Assembly (NCBI RefSeq): GCF_019733395.1
Contig: NZ_JAIHOO010000001.1
Span: forward strand, 1,550,001-1,614,000
From: Lysobacter sp. BMK333-48F3
GTDB taxonomy: Bacteria; Pseudomonadota; Gammaproteobacteria; Xanthomonadales; Xanthomonadaceae
Length of the DNA stretch: 64,000 nt
Reading direction: 5' to 3'
Shown: piece by piece, positions 8,868-20,668 of the stretch
Layout of the letters: each line of letters begins with the position of its first letter
How positions within the stretch are numbered: the stretch's first letter is position 1
The notes under the pieces: generated by a model
The model's input: the letters and a program-made list of their open reading frames with translations, nothing else
Databases searched by the model: none
Told to the model about the DNA's origin: nothing
Translations under genes and position numbers: made by a program

Positions 8868-9833
8868 TCACTTGCGCTCGATCGGCACCGAGTTGGCGCC
8901 CGGCCGCGACACCAGCACCACCCCGCCCAGCACCACCGCGGTGCCGATCAGCTGGATCGCGGTGATCCGCTCGCCCAGCACCCAGGCGCCAAGGAACACC
9001 AGCGATACCGGCCCGATCACCGAGAACTGGGCTGCGCTGCCGGCGCCGAGCCGGCTCACCGCGGCCATGGTGAAGGTCACCGGCAGGAAGGTGCAGAACA
9101 GCGCGTTGGCGGCGGCGAAGGCGTAGACCTGCCAGGGCAGGCCGAACAGCGCCGAGGCGTCGCGCGCGAGCAGGTAATGGATCATCGTCGCCGCGGTCGA
9201 CACCACCATCGCGCAGGCCACCAGTTGCAGCGAGCCCAGCCGTTTCACCAGTTCGCCCGACATCGCCAGGTACAGCGCGTAACTGACCGCCGCACCCAGC
9301 ACCAGGGCGCTGCCGAGCAGGACGTGGTCGCCCTCCACGCGCAGGTTCTCGACCATCACCAGGGTCACCCCGGCGTAGCAGACCGCCAGCGCGACCCACT
9401 CGCGCGCGGCGACCTTGCGGCCGTAGGCGAACAAGCCGATCAGCAGGACGATCGTCGGGTTGAGGAACAGGATCAGCCGTTCCAGCGACACCGGCACGTA
9501 CTCCAGGCCCCAGAAGTCGAGCAGGCTGGACAGGTAATAGCCGAGCACGCCGAGCACCGCGATCAGGCCCAGGTCGCGCCGGGTCGGCAACGCGCCGCGG
9601 GCCTTGGCGCGGCGGGTTTCGCGCAGGCCCAGGGCGAGGAACAGCGGCAGCGACAGGCTCATCCGCAGCGCCAGCACGTCCAGCGAGTCGACCCCGTAGC
9701 GGTACTGCAGCTTGGCCAGGATGGCCTTGGCCGAGAACAGCACCGCGCCGGTCGCGGCCAGGGCGATGCCGACCCGGCGCGCCCGGGCCGCGGCGTCGCC
9801 AGGCTCGGCCAGCGGCGTGGCCGATGCGCTCAT
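8868..9833 (-). CDS. EamA-family (DMT superfamily) transporter
   Basis: A 321-residue inner-membrane protein with about ten membrane helices in two EamA repeats, the typical layout of drug/metabolite exporters such as RhaT/YdcZ relatives. The first repeat covers about residues 22-150 (ALAATGAVLFSAKAILAKLQYRYG..), the second about 170-305 (GSALVLGAAVSYALYLAMSGELVKRLG..). Substrate cannot be told from sequence. Its ATG overlaps the stop of the upstream aldo/keto reductase gene by four bases (ATGA), so the two are translationally coupled. The pairing suggests that the reductase product or a related metabolite could be the cargo, which is inference. Confidence 0.88.
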   Translation of the reverse strand: MSASATPLAEPGDAAARARRVGIALAATGAVLFSAKAILAKLQYRYGVDSLDVLALRMSLSLPLFLALGLRETRRAKARGALPTRRDLGLIAVLGVLGYYLSSLLDFWGLEYVPVSLERLILFLNPTIVLLIGLFAYGRKVAAREWVALAVCYAGVTLVMVENLRVEGDHVLLGSALVLGAAVSYALYLAMSGELVKRLGSLQLVACAMVVSTAATMIHYLLARDASALFGLPWQVYAFAAANALFCTFLPVTFTMAAVSRLGAGSAAQFSVIGPVSLVFLGAWVLGERITAIQLIGTAVVLGGVVLVSRPGANSVPIERK

Positions 9834-10783
9834 GCCGGCGCGCCCGCCGCGTCCAGCGCGGCGATCTCCTCGGCGCTCAGCCGCAGCTGCGCGGCGGCCA
9901 GCAGTTCGCGCAACTGGGCGACGCTGGTCGCGCTGGCGATCGGCGCGCTGATCGAGGGCCGCGCCAGCAGCCAGGCCAGGGCGATCTGGGCCGGGGTCGC
10001 GGCGTGGCCGGCGGCGACCTGGTCGAGCGCGGCGAGAATGCGCAGGCCGCGCGGGTCGAGATAGCGCTCGACCTTGCCGGCACGGACCCGACTCTTGTCC
10101 AGGTCGGCGCGGCTGCGGTATTTGCCGGTCAGGAAACCGCCGGCCAGGGCGTAGTAATTGAGCACGCCGAGCCCGCGCTGGCGCGCCAGCGGCTCCAAGC
10201 CGGCTTCGTAACCGGCGCGATCGGCGAGGTTGTAGTCCGGCTGCAGGGTCTCGTAGCGCGGCAGGCCGTGGCGTTCGGCCAGGTCCAGGGCCTGGGCCAG
10301 GCGCGCCGCGCTGTAGTTGGAGGCGCCGATCGCGCGCACCTTGCCTTGTTCGATCAGGCGCGCAAACGCGCCCAGGCTGTCCTCCAGCGGCACCGAGGGG
10401 TCGTCCTCGTGGGCCTGGTAGAGGTCGATGGTCTCCACCCGCAGGCGGCGCAGCGATTCCTCCGCCGCGGCGCGGATGTTGTCCGGCGCCAGGCCGCGGC
10501 GCGGGCCCCACTTGCCGACCTTGGTCGCGATCAGCAGCCGCTCGCGACGGCCGCCGCCCTGCGCCAGCCACTGTCCGATCAGGCTTTCCGATTCGCCGCC
10601 GGCGTGGCCGGGCGCCCAGGACGAATACATGTCGGCGGTGTCGACCAGGTTGAAGCCGGCCTCGCTGAATGCGTCGAGCAGGGCGAAGCTGGTCGCGGCA
10701 TCGGCGCTCCAGCCGAACACGTTGCCGCCGAACGCGATCGGGGCGACGGCGAGGGGCGAACGGCCGAGCGGGCGCAGGCGCAT
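9830..10783 (-). CDS. aldo/keto reductase
   Basis: A 317-residue NADPH-dependent oxidoreductase of the AKR superfamily, closest in pattern to the Tas/YajO-like branch. The catalytic tetrad is in place: Asp48 (VDTADMY), Tyr53, Lys88 (IATKVG) and His125 (YQAHEDDP). The C-terminal LARPSISAPIASATSVAQLRELL is the NADP-binding end typical of the family. The start at 10783 is supported by an AAGGA site about eight bases upstream and by the conserved MRLRPLGRS opening; the longer frame to 10966 has an arginine-rich nonfamily leader. It is first gene of a coupled pair with the EamA exporter. Substrate unknown. Confidence 0.92.
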   Translation of the reverse strand: MRLRPLGRSPLAVAPIAFGGNVFGWSADAATSFALLDAFSEAGFNLVDTADMYSSWAPGHAGGESESLIGQWLAQGGGRRERLLIATKVGKWGPRRGLAPDNIRAAAEESLRRLRVETIDLYQAHEDDPSVPLEDSLGAFARLIEQGKVRAIGASNYSAARLAQALDLAERHGLPRYETLQPDYNLADRAGYEAGLEPLARQRGLGVLNYYALAGGFLTGKYRSRADLDKSRVRAGKVERYLDPRGLRILAALDQVAAGHAATPAQIALAWLLARPSISAPIASATSVAQLRELLAAAQLRLSAEEIAALDAAGAPA

Positions 10784-11025
10784 TGCGGATTCCTTAATCG
10801 AAGAACGGCCATGATGCGCCGCCGCAAAAGCCGCCGCGATACCCGGGTCGCAAACCGGACGTGCCGGCTGCGGCGTTTGGTCGCGCCGGCGGAGTGAACG
10901 GTTCATTTTTTTCGCCCGCAACTCCGCCTTTGGCATTGGGTTTCTGTTAACTTTCGGAACGCTCACGCGGGTTCATTTATGCGAATTCCACGTGAAAAAC
11001 CCGCTCCTGGGGATTTTCGGACGTA

Positions 11026-12126
11026 ATGAGCACTGCCGCGACATCCACCGGCCGGATCCTCGTCGTCGACGACCAAGCCGCCAACCTGCGCGTGGTCACC
11101 GCGCTGCTTTCGCGCCAGGGTTACGAAGTGATCGCCGCCGCCACCGGCGACGAAGCGCTGCGCCTGTACGCGCAGTCGCCGCCGGACCTGATCCTGCTCG
11201 ACGTGATGATGCCGGGCATGGACGGCTTCGAGGTCATGGCCGCGCTGCGCGCCGATTCGCCGCTGCGCGTGCCGGTGGTGTTCGTCACCGCCGCCCATGA
11301 CCGCGACCTGTTGCTGCGCGCTTTCGACGCCGGCGTGGTCGATTACGTCACCAAACCCTTCCTGCCCGAGGAACTGCTGGCGCGGGTCAACGCCCACGTC
11401 GGCCTGAAACTCACCCGCGACCGCCTGGAACGGGTCGCGCGCGAGCGCGAGGAGCTGGTCAACCTGGTCGCGCACGATCTGAAGAACCCGCTGACCAGCG
11501 TGCTGTTCGCCAGCGACCTGCTGCTGCACGACGGCTGCAAGCCCGAGCGCGTGCCGCGCTATCTGCAGATGATCCACGAGAGCGCCGACGATGCGCTGGG
11601 CTACATCCGCCACTACCTGGAAAGCCAGGCCGGCACCCGCGACCAGGCCGGCGCGCAGGGCCGCGCCGACCTCGGCGAGACCCTGGAGTGGCTGGTGCGG
11701 CGCTACGAGATGCAGCTCGACGCGCGCGGCATCCGGATCCAGGTGGTGCCGCCGGCGGCCAACTGCGCGGCGCTGGTGGCGATGGACGCGCGGGTGTTGC
11801 GCCAGGTCAGCGAGAACCTGGTCACCAACGCGATGAAGTACGCGCCCAATAGCGAGTTGCTGCTGGCCGCGCGCAACAGCGCGCCCGGCTTCTGGCAGCT
11901 GATCGTCGCCGATCGCGGCCCGGGCATTCCGCTGGCGCGCCAGCGCGAACTGTTCAAGCCCTTCGTGCGCCTGCACGACGAAGCGCTCGACGACGGCCTG
12001 TCCAGCGGCCTGGGCCTGTCGCTGGCCAAGCAGATCGTGGTCAATGCCGGCGGCCAGCTGTGGTACGAGGAGCGCCGCAACGGCGGCTCGCGCTTCATCA
12101 TCGAGTTGCCGGAAGCGGCCAAGTAA
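11026..12126 (+). CDS. hybrid receiver-histidine kinase, cytosolic
   Basis: A 366-residue signalling protein with an N-terminal receiver (residues 9-125; acidic pair Asp15/16, phospho-acceptor Asp59 in LLDVMMPGMDG, Lys110), a HisKA dimerisation helix with the phospho-acceptor His150 (VAHDLKNPL), and a HATPase domain (about 255-366; N box NLVTNAMKYAPN, DRGPGIP and GLGLSLAKQ). There is no membrane segment or separate sensor domain. It must therefore take its input through the receiver, from another kinase, rather than from a ligand. No partner gene is adjacent. The ATG at 11026 is the first plausible start. Confidence 0.93.
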   Translation: MSTAATSTGRILVVDDQAANLRVVTALLSRQGYEVIAAATGDEALRLYAQSPPDLILLDVMMPGMDGFEVMAALRADSPLRVPVVFVTAAHDRDLLLRAFDAGVVDYVTKPFLPEELLARVNAHVGLKLTRDRLERVAREREELVNLVAHDLKNPLTSVLFASDLLLHDGCKPERVPRYLQMIHESADDALGYIRHYLESQAGTRDQAGAQGRADLGETLEWLVRRYEMQLDARGIRIQVVPPAANCAALVAMDARVLRQVSENLVTNAMKYAPNSELLLAARNSAPGFWQLIVADRGPGIPLARQRELFKPFVRLHDEALDDGLSSGLGLSLAKQIVVNAGGQLWYEERRNGGSRFIIELPEAAK

Positions 12127-12150
12127 GCGCCGCCCGCGCTGCCGCTCCCT

Positions 12151-12198
12151 GTAGGAGCGGCATCCCACCGGGATTTCCTCCGGTCATGAGCCGCGACA
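12151..12198 (+). repeat. REP-like unit, long form with 24-bp insert (copy 2)
   Basis: GTAGGAGCGGCA and TGAGCCGCGAC are separated by the 24-bp insert at 12163-12186 (TCCCACC-GGGATTTCC-TCCGGTCA). The flank continues with CCGCAGCGGCGAAATACCACGC, shared with the units at 33278 and 63589, so the repeat extends beyond the palindromic core. Confidence 0.8.
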
Positions 12199-12246
12199 TC
12201 CGCAGCGGCGAAATACCACGCAGCCATCCGGAGCCCCGAAAACACA

Positions 12247-12266
12247 AAGCCCGGTTGCCCGGGCTT
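12247..12266 (-). terminator. hairpin terminator
   Basis: AAGCCCGG and CCGGGCTT form a perfect 8-bp stem around TTGC. The minus-strand side is followed by TTTGTGTTTT, so it best serves the minus-strand gene ending at 12402, though the preceding plus-strand kinase gene may also use it. Confidence 0.6.
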
Positions 12267-12401
12267 CGATCATTGCGTTCGCCTCATCCTGCGACGACCG
12301 CAGGCCGGGAGCCCCGCGCTCCCCCCGACGAGGGCGACGGAGCAGCGGGGATCGACCGGCCTGCGGCGTGCAGAAGGCGCGCAGAAGAAGCGGGGGCGCG
12401 C

Positions 12402-12761
12402 TTACTCGGCCGATTCTTCGCCGTTGCGCTGCGCGCTGCGGCGCCGGCCGCTGCCGGGCTCGGCGCGACGCGCATCGATGCGGCGCGCGCTGCCTTCGAT
12501 CGGATCGCCCTCGGCCTGCTTGCGCGCCTTGCGCCGCGCGGCCGCGTACCAGAGCAGGCCGGCGCCGGCGACCGCGGCCACCGCGATCACCGGGTTGCGG
12601 CGCACGAAGCCGCCGGCGGTGCGCGCACCGGCCTTGAGCGCGCCGAGCTTGGCGCCGGTTTCCAGCCACTGGCCGGCCTTCGGCGCGGCGTCCTTGAGGT
12701 TGGCGCTGAGCGCGTGGACCAATTCCATGGCGCGGTCGGGCAGGGATTCGAATTTGCTCAT
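12402..12761 (-). CDS. small membrane-associated protein (YqjD/DUF883-like layout)
   Basis: A 119-residue protein: a soluble helical N-terminus (MSKFESLPDRAMELVHALSANLKDAAPKAGQWLETGAKLGALKAG), one membrane segment (about residues 57-76, NPVIAVAAVAGAGLLWYAAA) and a highly basic C-terminal tail (RRKARKQ, GSGRRRSAQRNG). The layout is like the YqjD/ElaB ribosome-associated inner-membrane proteins, but the topology here puts the segment in the middle, so the match is only structural. The ATG at 12761 is preceded by CAGGACTG, a weak ribosome-binding site. Function unknown. Confidence 0.6.
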   Translation of the reverse strand: MSKFESLPDRAMELVHALSANLKDAAPKAGQWLETGAKLGALKAGARTAGGFVRRNPVIAVAAVAGAGLLWYAAARRKARKQAEGDPIEGSARRIDARRAEPGSGRRRSAQRNGEESAE

Positions 12762-12967
12762 CGTTGCAGTCCTGTGATGAGGGAAAGGGGATCAGTGTCG
12801 ATGCGATGCCGTTGAAATTCTGTGAGCGCAACCGCGCCGGTCCCGGCTCGCGGCTGAATGCCGGGCCGCCGCCGCGCGCGGTCCAGGCCGCGCCGGCGAC
12901 GCGCGACGACCGCGCTGGATGATAAGCGCCGGACCCGACGCACGACAGCCGTCTGCGCCCGCGGCGG

Positions 12968-15526
<2,559 letters not shown>

Positions 15527-15588
15527 CCGCGCAAGGATACGGACCGACGGCGGCGCCCGGAATGGCGCAGCCGCCGGCGCCGGTCGCG

Positions 15589-16074
15589 CTAGTCCGCGAA
15601 CTCGCCGCAGCCCATCAGCAGATGGGTCGGGTTCTTGACGTCGCCGATCACCACGATCACCGCATTGGCGTAGGTGTTCTCTTTGGCGTCCTGGCACGGC
15701 TCGTCGGGCTTGCTCGGCGTGATCAGCACGCTCATCGGCCGGGTCTGCATGCCGACCGTGATCGTGCCGGTCAGGCCGTAGCGCCCCTTGAGCACGCCGA
15801 GCACCGGCAGGTCCAGCACCGGCACGGTCGACTTCAGGCCGCCGGCGGCCAGCAGCACGCCGCGCGGCTTGGTCAGATGGAACTCGGCCGCACCGGGCAC
15901 GGTGCGCTGCAGCTGGATGTTCCACGACAGCTTGCCGACGTTGCCGCCATCGAAGGGCTGGGCGGAGAAATCGAACTTGGGCTTGGCCGGTACGGCCGCT
16001 GCGACGCTCTGCTCGGCATGGCCGGGAACGGCCCAGCCCAGGACCGCGGCCAACAGCAAGGTGACGATGCGCAT
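15589..16074 (-). CDS. exported hypothetical protein with C-terminal Cys pattern (paralogue 1)
   Basis: 161 residues with a signal peptide (MRIVTLLLAAVLGWAVPGHA, cut at about 20) and a beta-rich mature domain ending PCQDAKENTY..VVIGDV..LLMGCGEFAD. The two cysteines (about 130 and 157) lie in the same arrangement as in the gene at 20669 and, more loosely, the one at 22239, so I take these as a small exported family. Probably periplasmic with one disulfide. No function known. It reads away from tatD and shares the upstream space with it. Confidence 0.7.
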   Translation of the reverse strand: MRIVTLLLAAVLGWAVPGHAEQSVAAAVPAKPKFDFSAQPFDGGNVGKLSWNIQLQRTVPGAAEFHLTKPRGVLLAAGGLKSTVPVLDLPVLGVLKGRYGLTGTITVGMQTRPMSVLITPSKPDEPCQDAKENTYANAVIVVIGDVKNPTHLLMGCGEFAD

Positions 16075-16327
16075 GGGGGCTTCCTCTGGCGGCCGGATGG
16101 CGCCTTCTACGCAACAACGGGGCGCAACGCAGACTGTGAAAGTGCGGCTGCAGGAAAGTGGGCCGCGAATCGGCGCGGGCGAAGCGCGGACGTCGTCGGT
16201 GCGAACGCGATCGCTATGCGGCTCCGGTCGGACCCGGCGGCCTCGCGGCGCCGCAACGCCGCCGGGTTGGGTCGGGCGCGGCGAGCCTCTACACTGCGCG
16301 CTGCTCCGTTCCCGCTGTGCCCGCCCC

Positions 16328-17119
16328 ATGCAACTGATCGACATCGGCGCCAACCTCACCCACGACAGCTTCGACCACGACCGCGAGGCGGTGCTGCAGC
16401 GCGCGCGCGAGGCCGGGGTAGCGCGGATGGTGATCACCGGCGCCAGCCGCGAGCACTCGCCCAAGGCGCTGGAGCTGGCCCGCCGGCACCCGGGCGAATT
16501 GTTCGCCACCGCCGGCGTGCACCCGCACCACGCGGTCGAGTACACCGCCGAGTGCGACGCCGAAATGCGCGCCCTGCTGGCCCACGACGAGGTGGTCGCG
16601 GTCGGCGAATGCGGGCTGGACTATTTCCGCGATTTCTCGCCGCGCCCGGCGCAGCGGCGCGCGTTCGAAATGCAGTTGCAGACCGCGGTCGACACCGGCA
16701 AGCCGCTGTTCCTGCACCAGCGCGACGCTCACGCCGACTTCATGGCGATGATGAAGAACTTCGACGGCAAGCTCGGCCCGGCGGTGGTGCATTGCTTCAC
16801 CGGCACGCGCGAGGAGCTGTTCGATTACCTCGACCAAGACTGGCACATCGGCATCACCGGCTGGCTGTGCGACGAACGCCGCGGCCTGCACCTGCGCGAA
16901 CTGGTCAAGCACATTCCGGCCGAGCGATTGATGATCGAAACCGACGCGCCCTATCTGCTGCCGCGCACGGTCAAGCCGGCGCCCTCGCACCGGCGCAACG
17001 AGCCGATGTACCTGGCCCACATCGTCGAGGAGCTGGCCCGCGACCGCAGCGAAGACGTCGCCGTCACCGCCGCCCGCAGCACCGCCGCCGCCAGCGCTTT
17101 CTTCCGCCTCCCGGCCTGA
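16328..17119 (+). CDS. tatD: TatD-type metal-dependent deoxyribonuclease
   Basis: A 263-residue amidohydrolase-fold nuclease. Metal-site and active-site motifs occur in order: DIGANLTHDSF at the N-terminus (TatD itself has DIGVNLT rather than the HxH of YcfH-type paralogues), ATAGVHPHHA (about 60-70), GECGLDYFRDFS (about 97-108), LFLHQRDAHADF, VHCFTGTREEL, WLCDERRGLHLREL and the C-terminal IETDAPYLLPRTVKP. The match to E. coli TatD, including CDERRGL and the RRNEP stretch, is along the whole length, so the symbol is justified. TatD has 3'-5' exonuclease activity and takes part in DNA repair after oxidative damage. It is not next to tatABC here. The ATG at 16328 starts the conserved region. 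Confidence 0.94.
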   Translation: MQLIDIGANLTHDSFDHDREAVLQRAREAGVARMVITGASREHSPKALELARRHPGELFATAGVHPHHAVEYTAECDAEMRALLAHDEVVAVGECGLDYFRDFSPRPAQRRAFEMQLQTAVDTGKPLFLHQRDAHADFMAMMKNFDGKLGPAVVHCFTGTREELFDYLDQDWHIGITGWLCDERRGLHLRELVKHIPAERLMIETDAPYLLPRTVKPAPSHRRNEPMYLAHIVEELARDRSEDVAVTAARSTAAASAFFRLPA

Positions 17120-17145
17120 GCGCAATCCCCGCTGCGGTCGCTGCT

Positions 17146-17189
17146 GCCGTTCCGATTCCCTATTCCCCATTCCCCATTCCCCATTCCCA
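17146..17189 (+). repeat. GGGGAAT short tandem (CCATTCC units)
   Basis: A run of CCGATTCCC-TATTCCCC-ATTCCCC-ATTCCCC units between the tatD stop and the terminator. The same motif family occurs as an inverted pair at 27352-27438. Confidence 0.65.
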
Positions 17190-17191
17190 AC

Positions 17192-17224
17192 GAAAAAGCC
17201 CCGATCGCAGATCGGGGCTTTTCG
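17192..17224. terminator. bidirectional hairpin terminator
   Basis: AAAAGCCCCGAT and ATCGGGGCTTTT form a perfect 12-bp stem around CGCAG, with A and T runs on both sides. It lies between the convergent tatD and TonB-receptor genes and can stop transcription from both. Confidence 0.9.
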
Positions 17225-17241
17225 TCGCACATCGAATCAGA

Positions 17242-20200
17242 TCAGTACTTCCATTCGAAAGCCAGGTTGTAGCGCCGGCCGAGAATGTCGTAGGTGCTGA
17301 ACAGGTTCGCCGAAGTCTGCGCCGGGAACGGCGGATCCTTGTCGAACAGGTTGCTGACCGCCAGGCGCACCGTGGTGCGGTCGTTGAAGCGATAGCGCAC
17401 GCCGCCGTTGAACAGCCAGTAGTCGCCGACCTTGAGGATGTCGCGGGTTTCCGGCGTGTTGAGCACGTCGAACTCGGCGCTGCTGAGGTAGTTGGCCGAC
17501 AGGTTGGCGCCGAACTTGCCCTTCTCCCAGGCGCCGCTGAACTGGTACTGGCGCTTGGACGTGCCGATCTCGCCGACCGCCGGGTTCGGGCTGACGCCGG
17601 TGTTGTCGACGGTCAGTTCCTTCGGGAAGTAGCCGGTCACGCCGAAGGCGAAGCGGCCGAAGCGGTCGGTGTCGAAGCGGTACGACACTTCGGCCGAATA
17701 GGCCTCCATGTTGAGGTACTTGCCGTTGACGAAGCCGCTGAGGAAGGTCGTGGCCTGGCCGGCGTTGGCCGGGCCGGTGCCCGGCGCGTTGCGGGTGATG
17801 CGGCTGCAGAACGCGTTCGCGTTCGGCACGTTGGAGGCGTCGAAATCGGGCGCGTCGAAGCAGGCGGTGGCGATTTCGGTCGCGGTCAGGTTGCTGATGA
17901 CGTCGGTGATCTTGATCTTGTAGTAGTCGGCGGCGACGGTCAGGCCTTCCAGGAACGACGGCGCCCAGGTGAAACCGTAGGTGTGCGAATCGGCCGATTC
18001 GTTGCGCAGGTTCGGATTGCCGCCCGAGACGCCCTGGATCGACGCGCCGTTAGCGTTGGAATTGAAGGTGGTCAGGCCGTAGTAGCTGAGGAAGGCCTGG
18101 CAGTTGCGCGCGCGCACCGCCGGATTGTTGCCGCCGGTGATGAAGCGCGAATCGCAGGGGTCGCCGGTGACGAACTGGAACGAGGTCGCTTGCGGCAGGA
18201 AGGACTCGGTGATCGCCGGCGCGCGCAGCGAGCGGGTGAAGTTGCCGCGGATTTCCAGGTCCTGGAACGGCTTCCACTGCAGGCCGTAGGTGTAGGTGTC
18301 GAACTTGCCGTTGACGCTGTTGTCGACCTGGCGGTACTTGCCGACCACGTCCAGCTTCTTCAGCAGCGGAATATCGGCTTCCGGATTGACCAGCGGCAGC
18401 ACGAACTCGCCGAACCATTCCTTGGTCGAGTACTGGCCCTGCAGCGGGGTGATCGGCACCGAGCGGCCCAGGCCCTGGGTCAGGAAGGTGCCCGGATCGA
18501 ACAGTCCGCTTTCCTTGCGGTATTCGTAACCGATGTTGTATTGCAGCGGGCCGCTCCACAGATCGAACAGGGTGCTCGACAGGTTGACGTTGAAGACCTT
18601 CTGCTCCTGCAGCGCCTGCGACTCGGTGCGGGTGGTGACGTAGTTGCGCGCCGCCGCGCTGGGACGGCCTTCGCCGAACAGATCCAGCGGCACGCAGTTC
18701 GGGTCCGGACGCGGCGCGATGCCGCCCGGCACGACCACGCCGGTCACCGGCGCGCCGTTGCAGACCAGCTGGCCCTGGGCGTTGCGCACTACATGCAGCG
18801 CATTGACGAAGTTCTGCTGCACCAGCGAGGTGCCGTAGGCGCGCGAGTCGCTGCGGCCGTAGTTGGCCGAGGCTTCCCAGTAGAACACGCGTTCGGCGAG
18901 TTCGAAGTCGCCTTCCAGGCCGACCACGATGCGGCCGAGCTCGGTGGTGGCGCTGCCGTTGTTGGTGACCAGGTCGCGCGAGGCGCGCGACAGGTTGAAC
19001 GAGGTCACGCCCAGCCCCTGCAGGGTGGTGCGGGCCTGGTCGGACAGTCCGGCGTAGGTGGTTGGGAAGCGGATCATGCCGCTGGCACCGGCGAACAACG
19101 GCGAGTTGTAGGCCCACTGGTCGACCAGCTCGGTGCTCTCGGCCGAGTAGAACGAACCTTCCAGGAACACATCGATGTTGTCGGTCAGGCCCCAGCGCGC
19201 GGTGGTGTTGAACGACATGCGCTTGAGATCGGAGGTGATCTGGCCGGCCTCGATCAGGCTCAGGCCGTCGCCGCCGCTGGCATCGGTGGCGGAGAAAGTC
19301 GAGCCCGGGTTGTACGGCACCAGATTTCCGTTCGGATCGAAGGCCAGCACGGTGCGGTTGCCGGGGCCGAATCCGTTCGGGATCAGGTTGCCCGAGCCGG
19401 TGCGGAACGCCCCGGTGGTCGGCGAGATCAGGCCGCCGAACGGCGTGGTCCAGATGCGCCGGTCGTGGATCAGCACGCCGTTGGGGATGCCGTCGGTGGC
19501 ACCGGTGTTGAACGGAATGTTCGGGTTGTAGCGACCGTCGTTGGCCGGGGTGCGGCCCGGGAACAGGGTCGCCATCTGGGTGGCGTTGGGGTTGGTGGTG
19601 TTGAAGAAGCCTTCGCGGAAGTAGTCGCGCTCGCGTTGCAGCACGCCCTTCACGTTGTCGTAGGTCAGCGAGAAGGTGACGTTGCCGCGGCCGTCGTCGA
19701 AGTTGGCGCCGACCAGGGCCCAGACGTTGTAGCGCTCGTTGTCGCCCTCTTCGGTGACGCCGTAGTTGCCGCCGAACTGGACGCCTTCGAAGTCCTTGCG
19801 CAGGATCACGTTGACCACGCCGGCGATGGCGTCGGAACCGTAGGTCGGGGCGCCGCCGATGGCGATGTTCTCGACCCGCTCGACCATCGCGGTCGGGATC
19901 GCGTTGAGGTCGACCTGCACGCCGGGCGCGGCCGGGCCGAACAGGGTAGTCGGCGAACTGGACACGTAGCGGCGGCCGTTGACCAGGGTCAGGGTGCGGT
20001 TGCTGCCGATGCCGAAGCGGTTGACGAAGTTGACGCCGGTGCCGAAGGTCGCCTGGCCGCCTTCCGGGGTCACGCCGACGCCGAAGCCGGGGATCTCGTT
20101 GAGCGCATCGGCGACGTTGGTCAGGCCGCGGTCGGCGATGTATTCCTTGGTCACGACGGTGGCCGGCTCGAGGGTGTCGAAGCCGGCGCGGCGGATGCGC

Positions 20201-20388
20201 GAACCGGTGACGACCATGCGGTCCAGGTCGGTCGGCGAGCCGTCGGCAGCGGCCGGCTTGGACGTGGTCGCGGTTTGCGGAGCGGGCGCCGGCTCCTGCG
20301 CGAACGCCGGTGCGGCGATCACGGCGAGGATGCCGAGCAGGAGCGGACGGCGGCGCAAGGACACGCGACGGGCCTGAGTCGTAACCAT
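17242..20388 (-). CDS. TonB-dependent outer-membrane receptor
   Basis: A 1048-residue outer-membrane protein. Signal peptide 1-31 (cut after AFA), an Ala/Pro/Thr linker, then a TonB-box-like LDRMVVTGSRIRR (about 54-66). The plug domain covers about 66-195 (VVTKEYIADRGLTNVADALNEIPGFG, VERVENIAIGGAPTYGSDAIAGVVNVIL split). A 22-strand beta barrel follows, ending in the C-terminal aromatic signature YNLAFEWKY. The type is the large xanthomonad/Caulobacter receptor group, often for oligosaccharides or peptides rather than siderophores; the substrate is not evident. The start at 20388 has GGGGGA upstream. Upstream lies an AT-rich stretch (20420-20580) that should hold the promoter. No sigma/anti-sigma pair adjoins. 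Confidence 0.93.
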   Translation of the reverse strand: MVTTQARRVSLRRRPLLLGILAVIAAPAFAQEPAPAPQTATTSKPAAADGSPTDLDRMVVTGSRIRRAGFDTLEPATVVTKEYIADRGLTNVADALNEIPGFGVGVTPEGGQATFGTGVNFVNRFGIGSNRTLTLVNGRRYVSSSPTTLFGPAAPGVQVDLNAIPTAMVERVENIAIGGAPTYGSDAIAGVVNVILRKDFEGVQFGGNYGVTEEGDNERYNVWALVGANFDDGRGNVTFSLTYDNVKGVLQRERDYFREGFFNTTNPNATQMATLFPGRTPANDGRYNPNIPFNTGATDGIPNGVLIHDRRIWTTPFGGLISPTTGAFRTGSGNLIPNGFGPGNRTVLAFDPNGNLVPYNPGSTFSATDASGGDGLSLIEAGQITSDLKRMSFNTTARWGLTDNIDVFLEGSFYSAESTELVDQWAYNSPLFAGASGMIRFPTTYAGLSDQARTTLQGLGVTSFNLSRASRDLVTNNGSATTELGRIVVGLEGDFELAERVFYWEASANYGRSDSRAYGTSLVQQNFVNALHVVRNAQGQLVCNGAPVTGVVVPGGIAPRPDPNCVPLDLFGEGRPSAAARNYVTTRTESQALQEQKVFNVNLSSTLFDLWSGPLQYNIGYEYRKESGLFDPGTFLTQGLGRSVPITPLQGQYSTKEWFGEFVLPLVNPEADIPLLKKLDVVGKYRQVDNSVNGKFDTYTYGLQWKPFQDLEIRGNFTRSLRAPAITESFLPQATSFQFVTGDPCDSRFITGGNNPAVRARNCQAFLSYYGLTTFNSNANGASIQGVSGGNPNLRNESADSHTYGFTWAPSFLEGLTVAADYYKIKITDVISNLTATEIATACFDAPDFDASNVPNANAFCSRITRNAPGTGPANAGQATTFLSGFVNGKYLNMEAYSAEVSYRFDTDRFGRFAFGVTGYFPKELTVDNTGVSPNPAVGEIGTSKRQYQFSGAWEKGKFGANLSANYLSSAEFDVLNTPETRDILKVGDYWLFNGGVRYRFNDRTTVRLAVSNLFDKDPPFPAQTSANLFSTYDILGRRYNLAFEWKY

Positions 20389-20584
20389 AAGTTTTCCCCC
20401 GGATGGACGGCCGACCGGATGGGTCGGAGCGGCATTAATAGATCGTTAAGTGGAACCTGCGCAAGCATCCGGTCGAAGCGGCCGATTTATCTTCTTAATT
20501 GATTGATTTTATTACCCCAAAGAGAGGGATCGAACGGTCGTTCTCTCAACACAAAGCAAACATTTGCGCCAAATGCGGCAAATA

Positions 20585-20621
20585 AAAAGGCGGCGCCCGC
20601 TTATTGTGGGCACCGCCTTTT
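20585..20621 (-). terminator. hairpin terminator
   Basis: AAAAGGCGGCGCCC and GGGCACCGCCTTTT form a near-perfect 14-bp stem (one mismatch) with a 9-base loop. It follows the minus-strand gene ending at 20669. The A/T runs also permit function in the other direction. Confidence 0.75.
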
Positions 20622-20668
20622 CCTGTCTTGAAACCGGGGTCGTCCGGCCGAGCCGACCGGGCCGGCGG

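Noticed and set aside
15562..20502. A 1646-residue plus-strand open frame through the TonB receptor region
   Set aside because: It is the antisense shadow of genes on the other strand at high GC; it has no motif and crosses several true genes.
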